Origin: Ladona fulva
Lineage: Eukaryota; Arthropoda; Insecta; Odonata; Libellulidae
Length of the DNA: 64,000 nucleotides
Direction: 5' to 3'
Assembly: GCA_000376725.2 (NCBI GenBank)
Contig: KZ308248.1
Location: 2,045,395-2,109,394 of the forward strand
In this document: positions 46,161-57,994 of the stretch, piece after piece
How positions within the stretch are numbered: the first letter of the stretch is position 1
How the letters are laid out: every line of letters starts with the position of its first letter
Notes under the pieces: generated by a model
Told to the model about the DNA's origin: nothing
What the model saw: only the letters and a program-made list of their open reading frames with translations
The model's database searches: none
Translations under genes and position numbers: made by a program

Positions 46161-48796
46161 TATATTTCAAGTTCAGCCTATTGAAAAAAACTTTTAATTG
46201 TGGGAAATTTATCGTTTACTTGTTTTTATTTGAATCTTGTTTATTGTAATTCTGTTAAGTAAAAACTTATAAAAAAACGAATCCACCAATTGACTCCCAA
46301 CGTGTAAAACAGAAGCAGAAAATACATACTAACCTTGCTAATAGAGAAGAAGATGTAACACATCTCATGTGAGCTGAGTAATTTGCACTAAACGGAAACC
46401 ATTCTTTTACCACATAATACGTAGCAATTAGTTATTTCAATGACATTAATTTGCTATAAACTTCGTATAAAGCAAAATCCCGCACGAGACCTCTATCGAA
46501 TGGATGACTATTGAGCGGACAAGACTGTTGATTTTGAAGTTGTCGAGGTAAAATTGTCTTTTTAGAGATTCACATACAGAAAGACACCAACAACCTTTTA
46601 TTCCTTTTCGAGCTGTTTTTCAAAGAAATACTATGAGAAACGCATTCATAAAGTGTAATTCAACAAAGGAATTTGAAGTTAATAAAGTGGAGATGGCTTT
46701 GGATGAAATTTCGATGGATTTTGCGTATTTAATCAAAACATTATATAGACGAGAATATTAGAAATTTTTGTTGAGTGACCTTTCTCGTGGCGCTTTACTC
46801 CCCAGCTTACAATAATTGCCGCTAATTGAAACTCCCCAATAAAATCCCGCAAGCGTTATCGTTGAAATTAACAGATATCCCTTATGGGAACCCTTTGACT
46901 GGACTGGAACGAACCGGAGACCATTTGGCTCATAGAAGATGTCTATTATCAGCTCATGGAAGACTTAATATCACGCCAATTTTGAAAGTGGGACAGCGTT
47001 TGCTTCTCGAGTTTTAGGTGAACGTACGTGTACACCCAGATCCGCTCTATTTTGTTATTATTAAGGAAAATAGAGGAGCCAATGACAAAGAAGGCTTTGA
47101 AATCCCATGCGCCGCGATCCACAGCTGATAGAAGAATGAATCAGGAAATGAAAATCGAGAGGGAGAAGGAAAGAACGTTGAAGCAAGCAACAAGCTGTTC
47201 TCTTTTGAGAGGACTAAGGATTCCTTTGAACGCGTCCAAAAACTTGACTTTACCTCAGTACCGTGATCCCTGAAATAACTTCGAAGTTCTTTTGCATTGT
47301 CAGTCATTTTATGGAAGAGAGCGGATCTTACAATGATATACATAGAATTCCCTTCGAATCTAATAAAATGAGGCGGAGATTCAATTTGCTTTGAATTTCT
47401 CCACACGTGGATAGAGGATATTGATAGAGATATTGATGTTAAAGGTATGTGCTAGCACTCGTCGCAGAAGAATCCATGCCGCCAATATTTGCTGTGCTCA
47501 TGATTGGTACCTTACGTATTCAGTTTCTCTCAGGCTAGGCTTTTGGGGATAAAGGTGCGTGGGTACAGTAAGGATATTTATATGCTATAATTGGAGGTAC
47601 AACCCGTGAGGTTTAGTAGACTGCAGGTGAGGTAATGCGGTAGGAAATCCAATAATAAGACAAACTATGCACAGATAGAATTTCTATCTTAATTTTCCTA
47701 TTTGAAGATGTTTACCGCATACGCATTCGCTGATTTTTGCCACATAACAGAAACAATGGCATTTTTCTAAATATTGGTTAGGGTATGCTGCCGCAATAAG
47801 AAACCAAAATTTATAAGCTGGCTGAGATTATTAAAATACAACGTTCTCGGTATTTTTTCTGTGTAAATTCTTCAATAGTAGGGAATTGGAAAAATTTATC
47901 ACCAAAGCCATAGATGTTGCAACTATAACTTACCGGGATGGTCTATATTAAGGCCCCAGGATTGAGAAAACGAGGACTACGTACCTGCAAGAAAAAGAAA
48001 ACTTTGTTAAAACATTTATAACATCAAATGTGTTTCACAGATATAATCTTAAATTCCGCGAAAGAAAAATTGATTCAATAAAATACATTTAACGTATTAA
48101 GCCACAAATCCATGGTTATTGTTGGTAAATGATAAAGAATATCAAACACCATCCCATAGTATTTTTATGGAAGATGAGAGAGAAAACGGATTTATTTTGG
48201 CAGCCTATATTTTTACAATACGCCAAAATTTGAGGTATAGAAATATTAAAACGTGAAAAATAGCAGCTAGTAATTCAACATTCTTAACTCCCTCGAGAAT
48301 CACTCCAAGGATACATTCATGAAATATTCTTTCTAATTTTTCCTCCACGCTTGAAAGTCTACATAAAATACAAATAATGCGTTTTAATGAATAACCATGG
48401 AGTTAATTCTCGATGAAATATGATGACAGTGAACATGCAGGAACTGTTAATAATGCTTAGGCTTACTACACGTCATAGTATGACCGGGACAGTATCAGTT
48501 CGAATGGTCTGTTCCGGCGTCCCGCCCGGTTAGCAAATTTGTCCCGGTTGACGCTGAAATGTTCCGGAGAGAGAAATGCACCGCGACAAATGTATGAAGA
48601 GAAATGTGTAGATCGAAAACACTGCATCAAAATGCATCACGTATCCTGGAAGACTCTTGACACTCATTACCAGCGTTTCTCAGTTACATAGAAGACTTTC
48701 AGAAAATGACAATGAGAACGAATAAAATCTACGGAACTTTACTTTGTATTCCCATGTCTTTTGTATTGCCTGTTTGATTATTTAGTGTTCTGTGAA
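46161..48796. other. No recognised gene
   Basis: Plus frames 46826-47017 and 47028-47273 and minus 47047-47406 (119 codons) lack domains. The minus frame overlaps the plus one, so at most one could be real. Otherwise AT-rich. Confidence 0.4.
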
Positions 48797-48828
48797 CCTG
48801 GCGATGGCTATGTAGCCGAAACCGGTAG
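48797..48828 (+). repeat. Penelope-like tail with a degraded hammerhead-like motif
   Basis: CCTGGCGATGGCTATGTAGC followed by CGAAACCGGTAG has the hammerhead layout: CTGGCGA where CTGATGA is expected, a stem II of GGCT/AGCC around ATGT, GAAAC, then CGGT. Two core changes and loss of the GGTC cleavage triplet (GGTA here) make it inactive by known rules. CGAATAAATTGC follows, a plausible polyadenylation word. Confidence 0.5.
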
Positions 48829-48941
48829 TTCCCGAATAAATTGCTTGGGAAAAAGTACATATCTGTGTAATATATTAAATGAGAACGAAGTTCACGATCG
48901 GTGTTCTTGGAGATTGCACACTGAGGAGAATTTCTAAGGCA

Positions 48942-48989
48942 GGACTACTACTCTTCATATACCTTCGTTTTTACCTAATTATTTTATCT
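48942..48989 (+). repeat. 48-bp exact repeat, copy 2
   Basis: Identical to 46113-46160. Flanks differ on both sides. This copy lies about 110 bp after the Penelope-like motif, so the repeat may be a piece of the downstream part of that element. Confidence 0.8.
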
Positions 48990-50020
48990 AATTAAAAATT
49001 CGCTATTTTTGTTCCTAATTTTTTATACATTTCAAACTGATATTACAAATGGAGTTAATGAAATGTTTACCAGGAACAAAGTGTTTCAGGCAATAAATTC
49101 GCCGTTTCGTTCCTAGATGAGTTTTGTTTAAATTTGTCGTTGTATAGAATGTACAGCTTCATTATGGATCTGCAGATCTTGTAATCTCTATTGTAAGGAC
49201 CCGTATGAGCTAAAGATCAAGAGGAGACTAAACAAGATACCCGATCATTAGGATAAAATGGAAGAGTGTTTTCTCTTCCCTAACTGATGGCATCCCTTTT
49301 CCGTGTTGTTTCACTCACTTGAGTTTGTTTACATCAGCGATAAAGAAAGCGAAAGTTAAAAGACGTTTACGTAAATCGTTAATAGAAACAGATTCTCTTT
49401 AGTACTGACTTTGAATGAGCAATGGATAGTGAATTAAGACTTGAATTATGTGATGAAATTTTCTTCTAAGCATTATTTTTAATATAAGACGTATACTTAA
49501 AAGGAAATAAAACAGTTTTGAATTCTTAAGTATATCCTCGGCAAAAAGTAAAAAAAAATTGGTCAAAACTAGGAATAGTTACGATTTTTTAAACGCTAAA
49601 GGCGCAGATAGTCCCTCGGTTTCAAAATATAAAAACCCTATGGGGCATCACGGGAGGGCATTTAAAAAGTCTCATTCGGGCTTGAGGGGCTCCAGTAGAG
49701 ACTTAATTCTATTATCCGTCACAGCTTGTTTAAATTAATTAAATTTCCATTCAGGCTTCCCTGCAACAATTACACCAGTTCATAATTCCTTAATTAACGA
49801 CACATAGTTGTCTCCTCGATGTGCGCTCAGTGTGAATGTGAAATTGAGAGATAGATGCGATTGTAGAATTTGTAACTGGGCGAAGTCTACTAAAAGAGAT
49901 GTTTAAATCACTAAAACCTCCATGCAAGCTTCTCAGACATTATACCATTCTATAACTTTTTGCTGTCTATCCATTTCATGTCTGGAAGTATTTTTATATA
50001 TGTCAAGCAAGTAATTGATA
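48990..50020. other. No recognised gene
   Basis: AT-rich spacer without structure I can name. Confidence 0.4.
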
Positions 50021-50411
50021 CAGGGGTGTAGCCAGGATTTGTCTCTGTCGGGGGAGGGGGTTTTGAGAAATTGAATACATGCAAAATTGCCGGCATTCCC
50101 GCGGCAGGCAAAATTCTGCCCTGAATGTAAATTTAATGGTAAATGTAATGGTAAATGTAATGGTAAATGTAATGGTAAATGTAATGGGAAATGTAATAGT
50201 AAATATAATGGTAAATGTAATAGTAAATGTAATGGTACATGTAATGTATGGAATTACATTTATATTTACATATATTCCCTGCCAGTCACCAGTGGCGTGT
50301 GTAACTGTAAATATATAAACAATTACAATTTACCTCCATAACCTTTATTTAAAAGAATCCATTCCGTCCCTGGGGGGAGGGGGGATTACCCAACCACAGG
50401 CTACACCACTA
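50021..50411. mobile_element. Non-autonomous TIR element carrying a minisatellite
   Basis: The left end reads CAGGGGTGTAGCCAGGATTT with a G run after it (GGGGGAGGGGG). The right end, on the opposite strand, reads TAGTGGTGTAGCC, with CCCCCCTCCCCCC at a similar distance. CAGTGGTGTAGCC-type ends are common to non-autonomous DNA transposons in arthropods, but I cannot fix the superfamily because no clear target duplication is visible. The interior is a 12-bp tandem array (50128-50247) followed by an inverted TTACATTTATATTTACAT word that could pair with it. The two plus frames over it are by-products of the 12-bp period. Confidence 0.6.
50128..50247 (+). repeat. 12-bp minisatellite, ten units
   Basis: The unit TAAATGTAATGG is repeated ten times. 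Units 2-5 and 9 match it exactly, and the others differ by one or two bases (TAAATTTAATGG, GAAATGTAATAG, TAAATATAATGG, TAAATGTAATAG, TACATGTAATGT). Because the period is a multiple of three, open frames stay open and read as repeated MVNV or NGKC peptides. This is an artefact of period rather than evidence of a protein. Confidence 0.95.
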
Positions 50412-50820
50412 ATGAATCAACTGCATAATAACTTCTTAACGTAATCCTGAATTTTTAGAATCACGCATCTTAGGTCATATCAATTTGGACTTGATTACAC
50501 CAAAATCCAGTTTGATGTATATCATTTTTATAAATTTTAAGTAACTGCCTACCATTTTTAGTCAAACTAACTTTGAGCTATGGGAAAATTGTTTTGGTGT
50601 AGGAGAATACTTGTTGTGGATGAATAACACAGTTATTACATGGGCCGAAATGGAATCGTGCGCAACAAAAATCAATGAAACGCTTGCGAACGGTCCCGAT
50701 TTTAATCTCTTCAAGACTGCAAATATCCCGGTTTTAGGGAACTAGAATATGGTAAGCTTGGTAATACTGATCAATTCCAGGTAATGGTAATTGCTTTATG
50801 TCAAAATCATTCCTGTGATA
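50412..50820. other. No recognised gene
   Basis: Spacer without recognised content. Confidence 0.4.
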
Positions 50821-50943
50821 GTTCAAATCCGTCTTTTAATCCCTGTATTTTGAATAATCTGGCACAACGAGGTGAAGAGACGTTATTAAAAAGATTAAAA
50901 CTGTATTTAGCCATTGAAACGCAATATATTTAAAATATATTTT
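50821..50943 (+). repeat. 123-bp duplicated segment, copy 1
   Basis: Identical to 51801-51923 except for C/T at the 21st base. It begins GTTCAAATCCGTCTTTTAAT and ends in TTTAAAATATATTT. Copy 2 starts at the base after an N. Either a dispersed repeat or an uncollapsed contig overlap. Confidence 0.9.
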
Positions 50944-51799
50944 TCTGGGTCCTGGAAAATTAAATGAGAAATCCGTTCTTTTAAGTGGAGCCTCGCGTCA
51001 ACCCTGTCACCCTGGACCCTGCGCATCCTAAATACGACTCTGTTGTCTTGCATTGAGAGCTTCACCTCACTTTAGAACTTTACCGCTTAACACTTCCAAG
51101 AAATTGATAAATATAAGTATATACCTATAATTTTTTCACCTTTAAATGAGAGATGAATAAAAGATTTTCGAGAAACCTAAACAAGTCCTAAGACTTTAAG
51201 AAACTAAAATAATTAGGGCAATAAATTTTAAATAAAAAATCTTACGAATACAGTCGTAAGAACTAAATACATTGAAATTTAAATGAAAAATAAAGCAATT
51301 GCTAAGGCAACCTCTGATTGTGAAACAATAGACTCGTATGATAAAGGTTTCATATAACGAATACTTTTAAAGAGAGATTAATGAATGCCCTGACTGACCT
51401 CAGTGTTTCTTTGAAATATTTCGAGAACTGTCGGAATTCCTCGATAGATCAAATTGATACGAAGCAGTGTAGATTACAAATTAATCGATTGGAATCGTTG
51501 ACGTCATACAAGTCCTACTTTAGCGAAGTGGCCACATGAGACACCAAAACCATTACCCGTATTGCATTAGCAGTAATGGAAATGGGACGGTCGCTCACCA
51601 TTCCAAGACCTACACATAATATTTGGATTGACGACACAGAAAATGGGACGGCGAACCGCTGAAAGTTATCATTCAAATTTATTTTATAGTTTCTGGACAC
51701 TTGACTTGGGTAAATCAACCACCAATAAAATACTCATAGTGTATACATAGACAAAGGCGAAGGGAGATGATAGTGCTTTTTAAAGAAATGCCTTTCATA
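50944..51799. other. No recognised gene
   Basis: AT-rich spacer between the two copies of the 123-bp segment. A 67-codon minus frame at 51515-51718 has no motif. Confidence 0.4.
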
Positions 51800-51800
51800 N
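51800..51800. other. Single N (assembly gap)
   Basis: One undetermined base. The duplicated 123-bp segment starts at the next base. Confidence 0.95.
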
Positions 51801-51923
51801 GTTCAAATCCGTCTTTTAATTCCTGTATTTTGAATAATCTGGCACAACGAGGTGAAGAGACGTTATTAAAAAGATTAAAACTGTATTTAGCCATTGAAAC
51901 GCAATATATTTAAAATATATTTT
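51801..51923 (+). repeat. 123-bp duplicated segment, copy 2
   Basis: See copy 1 at 50821-50943. One mismatch, then homology ends abruptly at 51923. Confidence 0.9.
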
Positions 51924-53870
51924 CAAAGCGTAAGCTAACTCATGCAGTGTGAGAGTACGTAACTAAGGGAACCAACTGCGGCGTCTAGTATTCATTTGCT
52001 CTGCTCCCATTCAAGCTTCCTTATGAATGAGCTCAAGAAATCGATGATGAACGCTGTAACGTCATGTGGGAGGGAGGGCATTGGCAAAGGAGAAAGGAAA
52101 GTGCACAGATGATGTTGGTGTGACTACCACATCTGACTTCATCACCGTATCTTCTTCTTCTCAATTCCTTTAACAGGTAGTATGAGCGAGCTTGTTGATG
52201 GGGGTGTAAGTCCATCCTTCAAGTCACGGACAGCCGTCACTCCAACGTGGTGTGATACGCGTATAGGAATGACTCGGCGCTAAAATCTTACTGTGTAGAC
52301 CCTCAGAAAATCAAGGGCCAAGGAAATGTTTGGGCGGCGAGGGAAGGCAGAGAAAAAGACTATCCAACGTGGAACGCTACGAATAGAGCAACGATTCAGA
52401 TCCCACGTGCGTTTATGCAAGATTCACGTTTCCCGTACACATCGGAGCCCGTTCGGGCGGCTACATTTCGTAAGAATGAGAGGTTTTCACACAATGACGG
52501 TTTGAAAACTAAGAGAAAATCCCGCCTCAATGAGTGACATGGGTGAACCGAAAAAAACTACAGACTCCTACCTTTTGCTTTCGAGAAAAAATAAATAACA
52601 GGATCGCGTCTATGATGGAACTTTTTATCCTTTTTAAGGACCAAGCTTTAGGTTTTAGCTCCTTAGGTGAGAAAAGGATTAAGGCGGGAACACTATCAAC
52701 GTGTATGCGAGACCCGCAATTTTCACCGGGGCGTGAAACTTCTCGTATTCGTACCAGCGGACTCAATTGGAACGTTATAACGTGTTACAGTCGTCTTATC
52801 GGGAAACAGTTGACTCTCGCTCCGAACTAATATAGAAGAGAAACTAAAATAATACTAGCTATTGAGGTGATATCTAGTAATATAAGTAACTACGTACTAG
52901 CTCTAACTTTTATTACTACTATGCTCTAACTTTTATTTTCTCGGGGTCCGGTTATCATCTAACTCGAGGTCAGCTGATCAGCATTCAAAAAGGTAAAATT
53001 TTCGAATATAATTTAATATATCTTTCAAAAAACGTCTTCAATATTCTCTAACGAATTACTCCTCTGATTTAAAATAAGCGATGGCTTAGAACGCTTAGAG
53101 CTACCCATGATACTTAAGGAAGTGTCACGAGAGACTCTACAACTTACAAAATTTCTAAAAGTGAATGTTCACTTAAAATGTTACTATAAATATCTTCGAT
53201 GACCAGATTAAATTGTACGGCTGGCCGAAATTAGCTCGAAAGCCGCAGTAGGGGTTTCGTAAGTTCATAGAACTGATAAATGTGAGGAAAAGTAACGCTT
53301 TCTGCCTGCGGAATGCATTTGTAAATTGTTTCTGCGAGACGACCACATGCGAAGTCCGTAAACGAGTTTAGTACATATATATTTGCATACATTAACAGTG
53401 GCGTTATGGTAAATTTGTGAGGCTTTCCGCAATAAATAACAAAGGGTCTCCCTTTGGAAAAGAAAAGGGACCCTTACATCTCTGGAGCCTCCCTGCATAA
53501 TGGGATCCCCGGTGTTTATCAGCACGTCTTTTTCTATACATAATTATTTTATATTATTAAACACTTGAAATTTGCGCCTTGCTTTTGGTTCTTTCGCGAC
53601 AATATCTGTAGTCATGTTAACTTTTACGATAATTCGCCAATTTTCTAGAGAGGCAGATCTAAATCCGGGATAGTAGCTTCCCGCTGAATATGTATATACG
53701 CAACGCGGCGAATCTCCCGCAAGGAGAACCCAGATTGGTTAACCATTCACACATAGACAGAAATGATCAAAGTTTCCCATCTATCAGTCAAAGAAAATCT
53801 TGGGTTGATTTTCTTGAAGCCGTTTAATTACTTATTTTATCTTTGTTACATATCCTCAAAAGGCTGCGCG
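51924..53870. other. No recognised gene
   Basis: 52527-52830 is open on both strands for 79-98 codons with no motif. Around 52901 and 52923 the word GCTCTAACTTTTATT occurs twice. Otherwise plain. Confidence 0.4.
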
Positions 53871-54130
53871 CCTCACGTGCCCGTTGACAGTCTCAGCGGT
53901 AACTGTTCTCTAGGCCGGAAACGGAGGAATACGATGACGGCAGATGTGGTGCCGTCGGCCGAGAATTCGGGGCCCGTCCGACCTTCGACGGACGAGATCT
54001 AAGGAAAATCCCGGCTTGGAGGAGATGCATCGAGGAACGATGAGAAGAAACGCGACGGGACGTGAAGGGACAAGATGAGATTCGGAGATACATGATTAGC
54101 AAGAATCGGAACGTCTTCAGAGGCACAGAC
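53871..54130. other. CpG-rich patch, nature unknown
   Basis: G+C and CpG rise between about 53870 and 54130. A plus ATG near 53934 opens a short frame (MTADVVPSAENSGPV...) that stops at 54000, and the minus frame 53893-54126 is open for 77 codons. A small hairpin CGTCCG/CGGACG sits at about 53977-53996. It could be a small exon or promoter, but no splice site supports it. Confidence 0.25.
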
Positions 54131-55687
54131 CTACTGGATGTGTCCCGATTCTGGCCGAGGCAGTTTAACTACTGATTGGATTCCGTGATTCAGACTCGGA
54201 ATCTTGAAATTGCAGCTTTCTTTTTGGAACGCCAAGTTCCAACGGCGTCTTTTGCGGAGTAATGCCGGCTGTCTAATTACCCGAACCTAAATGGGAAGCG
54301 CTTTATGGAAGTAATGGAACAACACGTCTTCCTAAAATCTCATGGAATATTAACGGGTGGGTTGAGTACTTGAAACACTTTGCGTCATCCAACTTCCTTC
54401 GGGACTAAGCCCTCGTTCAACCGATAGTAATAAAACACAAGCAGAAGGATATCGAGCTCATTTACGAGGTATTACTTTTGAGCCTTGGGACGTTTCGATG
54501 GAGATCTGACGTAACAGGATCCAGCCTCGGTTATTTTCAATTATCTCCAGCTGGATATCGGTTGATGCTCCAGGCATCTAAATTGAGGCATGTATTAACG
54601 CTGAGTTGTACGTTTCTGTATGATTCCTCTTCCCTTCTTGATCCACGAGCGGCGGAAATGATCGCTTACCTCTAATCTCACGCTTTTATGACCTACATTC
54701 TTAAGATTTAATTTTCGACGAATCAATAGACGTCCTCGATCATCGTTCCTCATCCATTCCGCAACTCTTACCAAATGAGAGAATACCTCTCGGTTTTCCC
54801 GTAATAGCAGCAAGTAAGTTTTAGTGTTTGCGTTACATTTCATATTCTGTGCCATATCCTTCCGAGACACTTTCATAAATTACTATCAAAAGGTAGAAGA
54901 AGGCTTTCACCCCTCCACTGCGGCGGTTTCAAAACTTTTTTGCTCTCTTCTCTCTTTCAGCATAGTTCAGAATGTTAATAACCTTCCTCGTATTTTCTAT
55001 CGGTGATAAATTTACTCGCAACCTTGAAAGTTAAAGTTAACCGGCGCGTTCAGGGATTGATTTTCGTACCTCGCTTTCGGTTTTGCAACAATTTGGCAAA
55101 TTATCATGGTCTACGGAACATCGCTTTTTTAGAATTTGTCCCAAATTCCCCGTAAGTCCCTTTAATTAAATTCCTCCCAGTTTTACAATGTCTACCTTGT
55201 TGAGAATCCATTCTCTAGCGCATCTCTCCTAACCAATACGCTGGAAGGTGTAGATGATTTGCAGTGAATACATTACAATGCCGTAATCTGCAATATTATG
55301 CAATAATGTTGCAGAATTATTATTATTATGGCATAATAAAAAGACGTTCAAAGAATAATATGTTACAGTTAGTTTCCCCAGCGAGTTAGTTATAAGGAAT
55401 GAAGTTTTTTCTAACGAAGAAACTTCATTTTTTATAACGACCTTCCAAAAGATAGTTCTTCACCTTCACGAATGATTGTATTAAAATAAATTAACAGATA
55501 TATTGTTCAAGGTATTTCCTTCAAGAGTAATATTGGATCAGTAAAATTTTCTGTTTTGTGTTCTTTACACACTCCCCCTTTAGTTCAAAAATTTTACTTC
55601 CTAACCTCTTTTAAAAAACACTATGCGAAATAACTCTTTCTAGAAAAAGATGTACCGACAATGACCATATCTAATCCATTTTTCTTA
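54131..55687. other. No recognised gene; one strong acceptor-like tract
   Basis: At 54935-54960 the plus strand reads CTTTTTTGCTCTCTTCTCTC then TTTCAG, an excellent 3' splice-site tract. The sequence after it has stops in all three frames within about 45 bases. One frame reads IVQNVNNLPRIFYR before its stop, so at most a short terminal exon could start here. No partner was found. Confidence 0.3.
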
Positions 55688-55787
55688 GTGTAGTAGTAGT
55701 ATTGTTAAAAGTGCTTCGACTACTTTTGTCATTTCGCACATAGTCCCCCACAGGGAATCGAACCCGTGACCGCTGGAATCCGTGACA
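55688..55787 (-). repeat. tRNA-derived SINE (family B), minus strand
   Basis: The minus-strand B box GGGTTCGATTCCCTG (55753-55765 region) is followed by TGGGGGACTATGTGCGAAAT, GACAAAAGTAG and a (CTA)n tail ending near 55691. It matches the plus-strand copy at 21390-21517 in body and tail. The A-box half is poorly preserved. Confidence 0.7.
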
Positions 55788-57269
55788 AATGGAATTCTGT
55801 ACTTTCTACAATTACAGATGCTACCATTCCCTTTAAATCTTCACGGTGTAAAACCACTTCTTTGGGTAGAATCCAAACTAAATCTTGTTGGATGGTACGA
55901 AGATATTAGTCATCTACATCGTGCCGTGGTCGCCAACTGGTTATTCAACATAAATCGAATAAAATCCGCTCGTATCCGATACTCCTAAGACCATTTAAAT
56001 TACCTTCCTTAAGCTGTACAGCAGACTCGAGAGCTTCAGAATTCGAACGGAATGAATGGCATGGAGATTAATGCGATACAATGGGATTCATCGCCATCAA
56101 CCGTAAGTCCGTCTGTTGAATAGGAATCGTAAGCGGTAATGGGGTCAAGGATATTGCCTTCTATGTTTTAGCGATTCGAGTACAATGCATATAGACTCTT
56201 TCCATCGCATAAACTCAAATCAAATACATTACCTTCTAGGATATGCCATATCCTCGGTCGGCATCGATTCAATATAGCACCTTCAGCGACACCAGGAGTG
56301 AGGTAATTCAAGTCGAAAATGGAAACAGCACGTAATTAAACTTATCATTATGTGATTTGTAGGAGATTGACACAATCGAAGCTATGTATTTTCAAGAGAA
56401 AGTGTTCCAAAGGAATTAAAGTCCAAATGTATACTTTGAGAGATTTTATAAATTGTTTGCATTTAATTTAAATGGAAGTGGGGCGTCAACTTCAAAATCG
56501 CGCCCCTCGCGAGCTACGAAGTACTTGGAATATTAAACTGGAAATCATTCACATTTCCTCTCATTGCTCGCATCAGCGATGTTTTCCCATGGCATAGTGA
56601 AAAGAATAAAATATCTCTCGACGAATATTATAGTGATAGTTTCTGCTATTGATTTTCTCTACGGCACAAAATTCTCCATCGTTTCCAAATGTCTCATAGA
56701 AGCGTGGAAAAATAGTGGATGGCTTTCCGAAAAGATCGAGAAAAAATGCATCACGATGATACTGTAGCGACTCCGATAAGTTATGGGAAAGAGGGAATCA
56801 TGATCGCCTCGGACTTGTACTAAAAAGTCTATCGTTTAAACTTTAAACATCTCTGTGATACATTAAGCAAAGCTGCTTCCAAAAAGATCATTTTTGATAC
56901 GGCGAAAGATGTCAAAGGATATAACAGCGCATGTTTTTGAAATAACTTTTCATTTCCTCCTTTTACATTAATGACCTCCAGTGCGACTGTTAATTTCGCA
57001 AAGATTCTTATCACTGAGACGCTACAAAAGCACGGTTTCCCAGATAATATTTTATTCTTCAAAACTTTAGGTACAATCAAAGAACCCTTATCTTAGATTA
57101 CTGAGAATTCTTTCGCAAATATTTTGTCGTATATTATTATTTAATCAATTAACGAATTATTCATCAGATGAGAAATTTGTCGAAGTCTTTCGGATATCGT
57201 GTCTTGCGGCGCCCTGAAAGGAACGTACTCTTCAATTTCTGCTGGAATGGTTCGTTTTCTTTGGCTTTC
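55788..57269. other. No recognised gene
   Basis: Short frames without domains. Repeated ATTACCTTCTA/ATTGCCTTCTA words near 56150 and 56230 are too short to define a repeat. Confidence 0.4.
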
Positions 57270-57640
57270 AGAAACTCGATAAAGCAATAATCGATGGCAG
57301 AGTGACACTCCATCACTGCATTGCATTCCTCAAATCCCCGAGTACTCCTCCTATTGAATTTCAAAGGGAGTGGTTCCTGATAATGAAAAATGAAGAATGC
57401 GGCGGAACAAATATCTAATACAATAGTTTTTTGGGCGTCGTGTTTTTTGAGAACATACGCCATATTTCACTTAATTGATGTACTATAGACTCATAATCGC
57501 TAATCGCACCGTATCGGAATAACGATTTATCATAACCGTGGTAAATTAATGTTTTCGATGATTCCTGATAATGAAAAAAGGATGATTCGATAAAATACAA
57601 AATAAACAAGTTCGACGCGTCGATAATATACAATTGCATA
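57270..57640. repeat. Diverged tandem duplication, offset about 195 bp
   Basis: On the minus strand TTCATTATCAGGAA occurs at about 57570 and 57375, preceded in each by T-rich sequence and a GTATT/GTATA-ATCGA word. It is followed some 100 bp later by CGATTATTGC and CGATTATGAG. The minus frames 57164-57463 and 57415-57657 both contain the peptide FHYQE for this reason, but their remaining similarity is low and no domain is known. This could be an old duplication of non-coding DNA, or of a small coding repeat. Confidence 0.5.
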
Positions 57641-57821
57641 ATAAATATTTGTTGCAAAATTGTATTTTAAGGCTTTACAGAATAATTTACGTAAATAGTA
57701 GAAAATTTATCCGTTTTAGACTTATCGGAAAAACACCTGCTGATTGAATCCGAAGTTCTGTGTTTTTGTATTTAGAAGTTCCTATGAAAGGTTAATACTG
57801 TCCCAATACATATACATATGT

Positions 57822-57855
57822 ACCCTGCAAGCCGCCTTTCGGCGTGTCAGGGGGT
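57822..57855. repeat. Dispersed GC-rich hairpin, copy 2
   Basis: ACCCTGCAAGCCGCC, TTTC loop, GGCG, then TGTCAGGGGGT. The outer words pair imperfectly and the core CGCC/GGCG perfectly. The plan is the same as at 21605-21638. Confidence 0.5.
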
Positions 57856-57994
57856 GCATGCACCATGAGTCTCTTCCTTGATCGATTACTTTCATGTATT
57901 CGCGGAAAAAAATGAATTTTTGAAACAGCTTATAGCATCTATCTCTCTGATTTTTCTCTCGGTACCAGAACCGCCTATATAGCAGGAAGGACGT

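Noticed and set aside
50079..50341. Two repeat-rich proteins (MVNV and NGKC repeats)
   Set aside because: They are translations of a 12-bp minisatellite inside a transposable element. Several frames are open only because the period is divisible by three.
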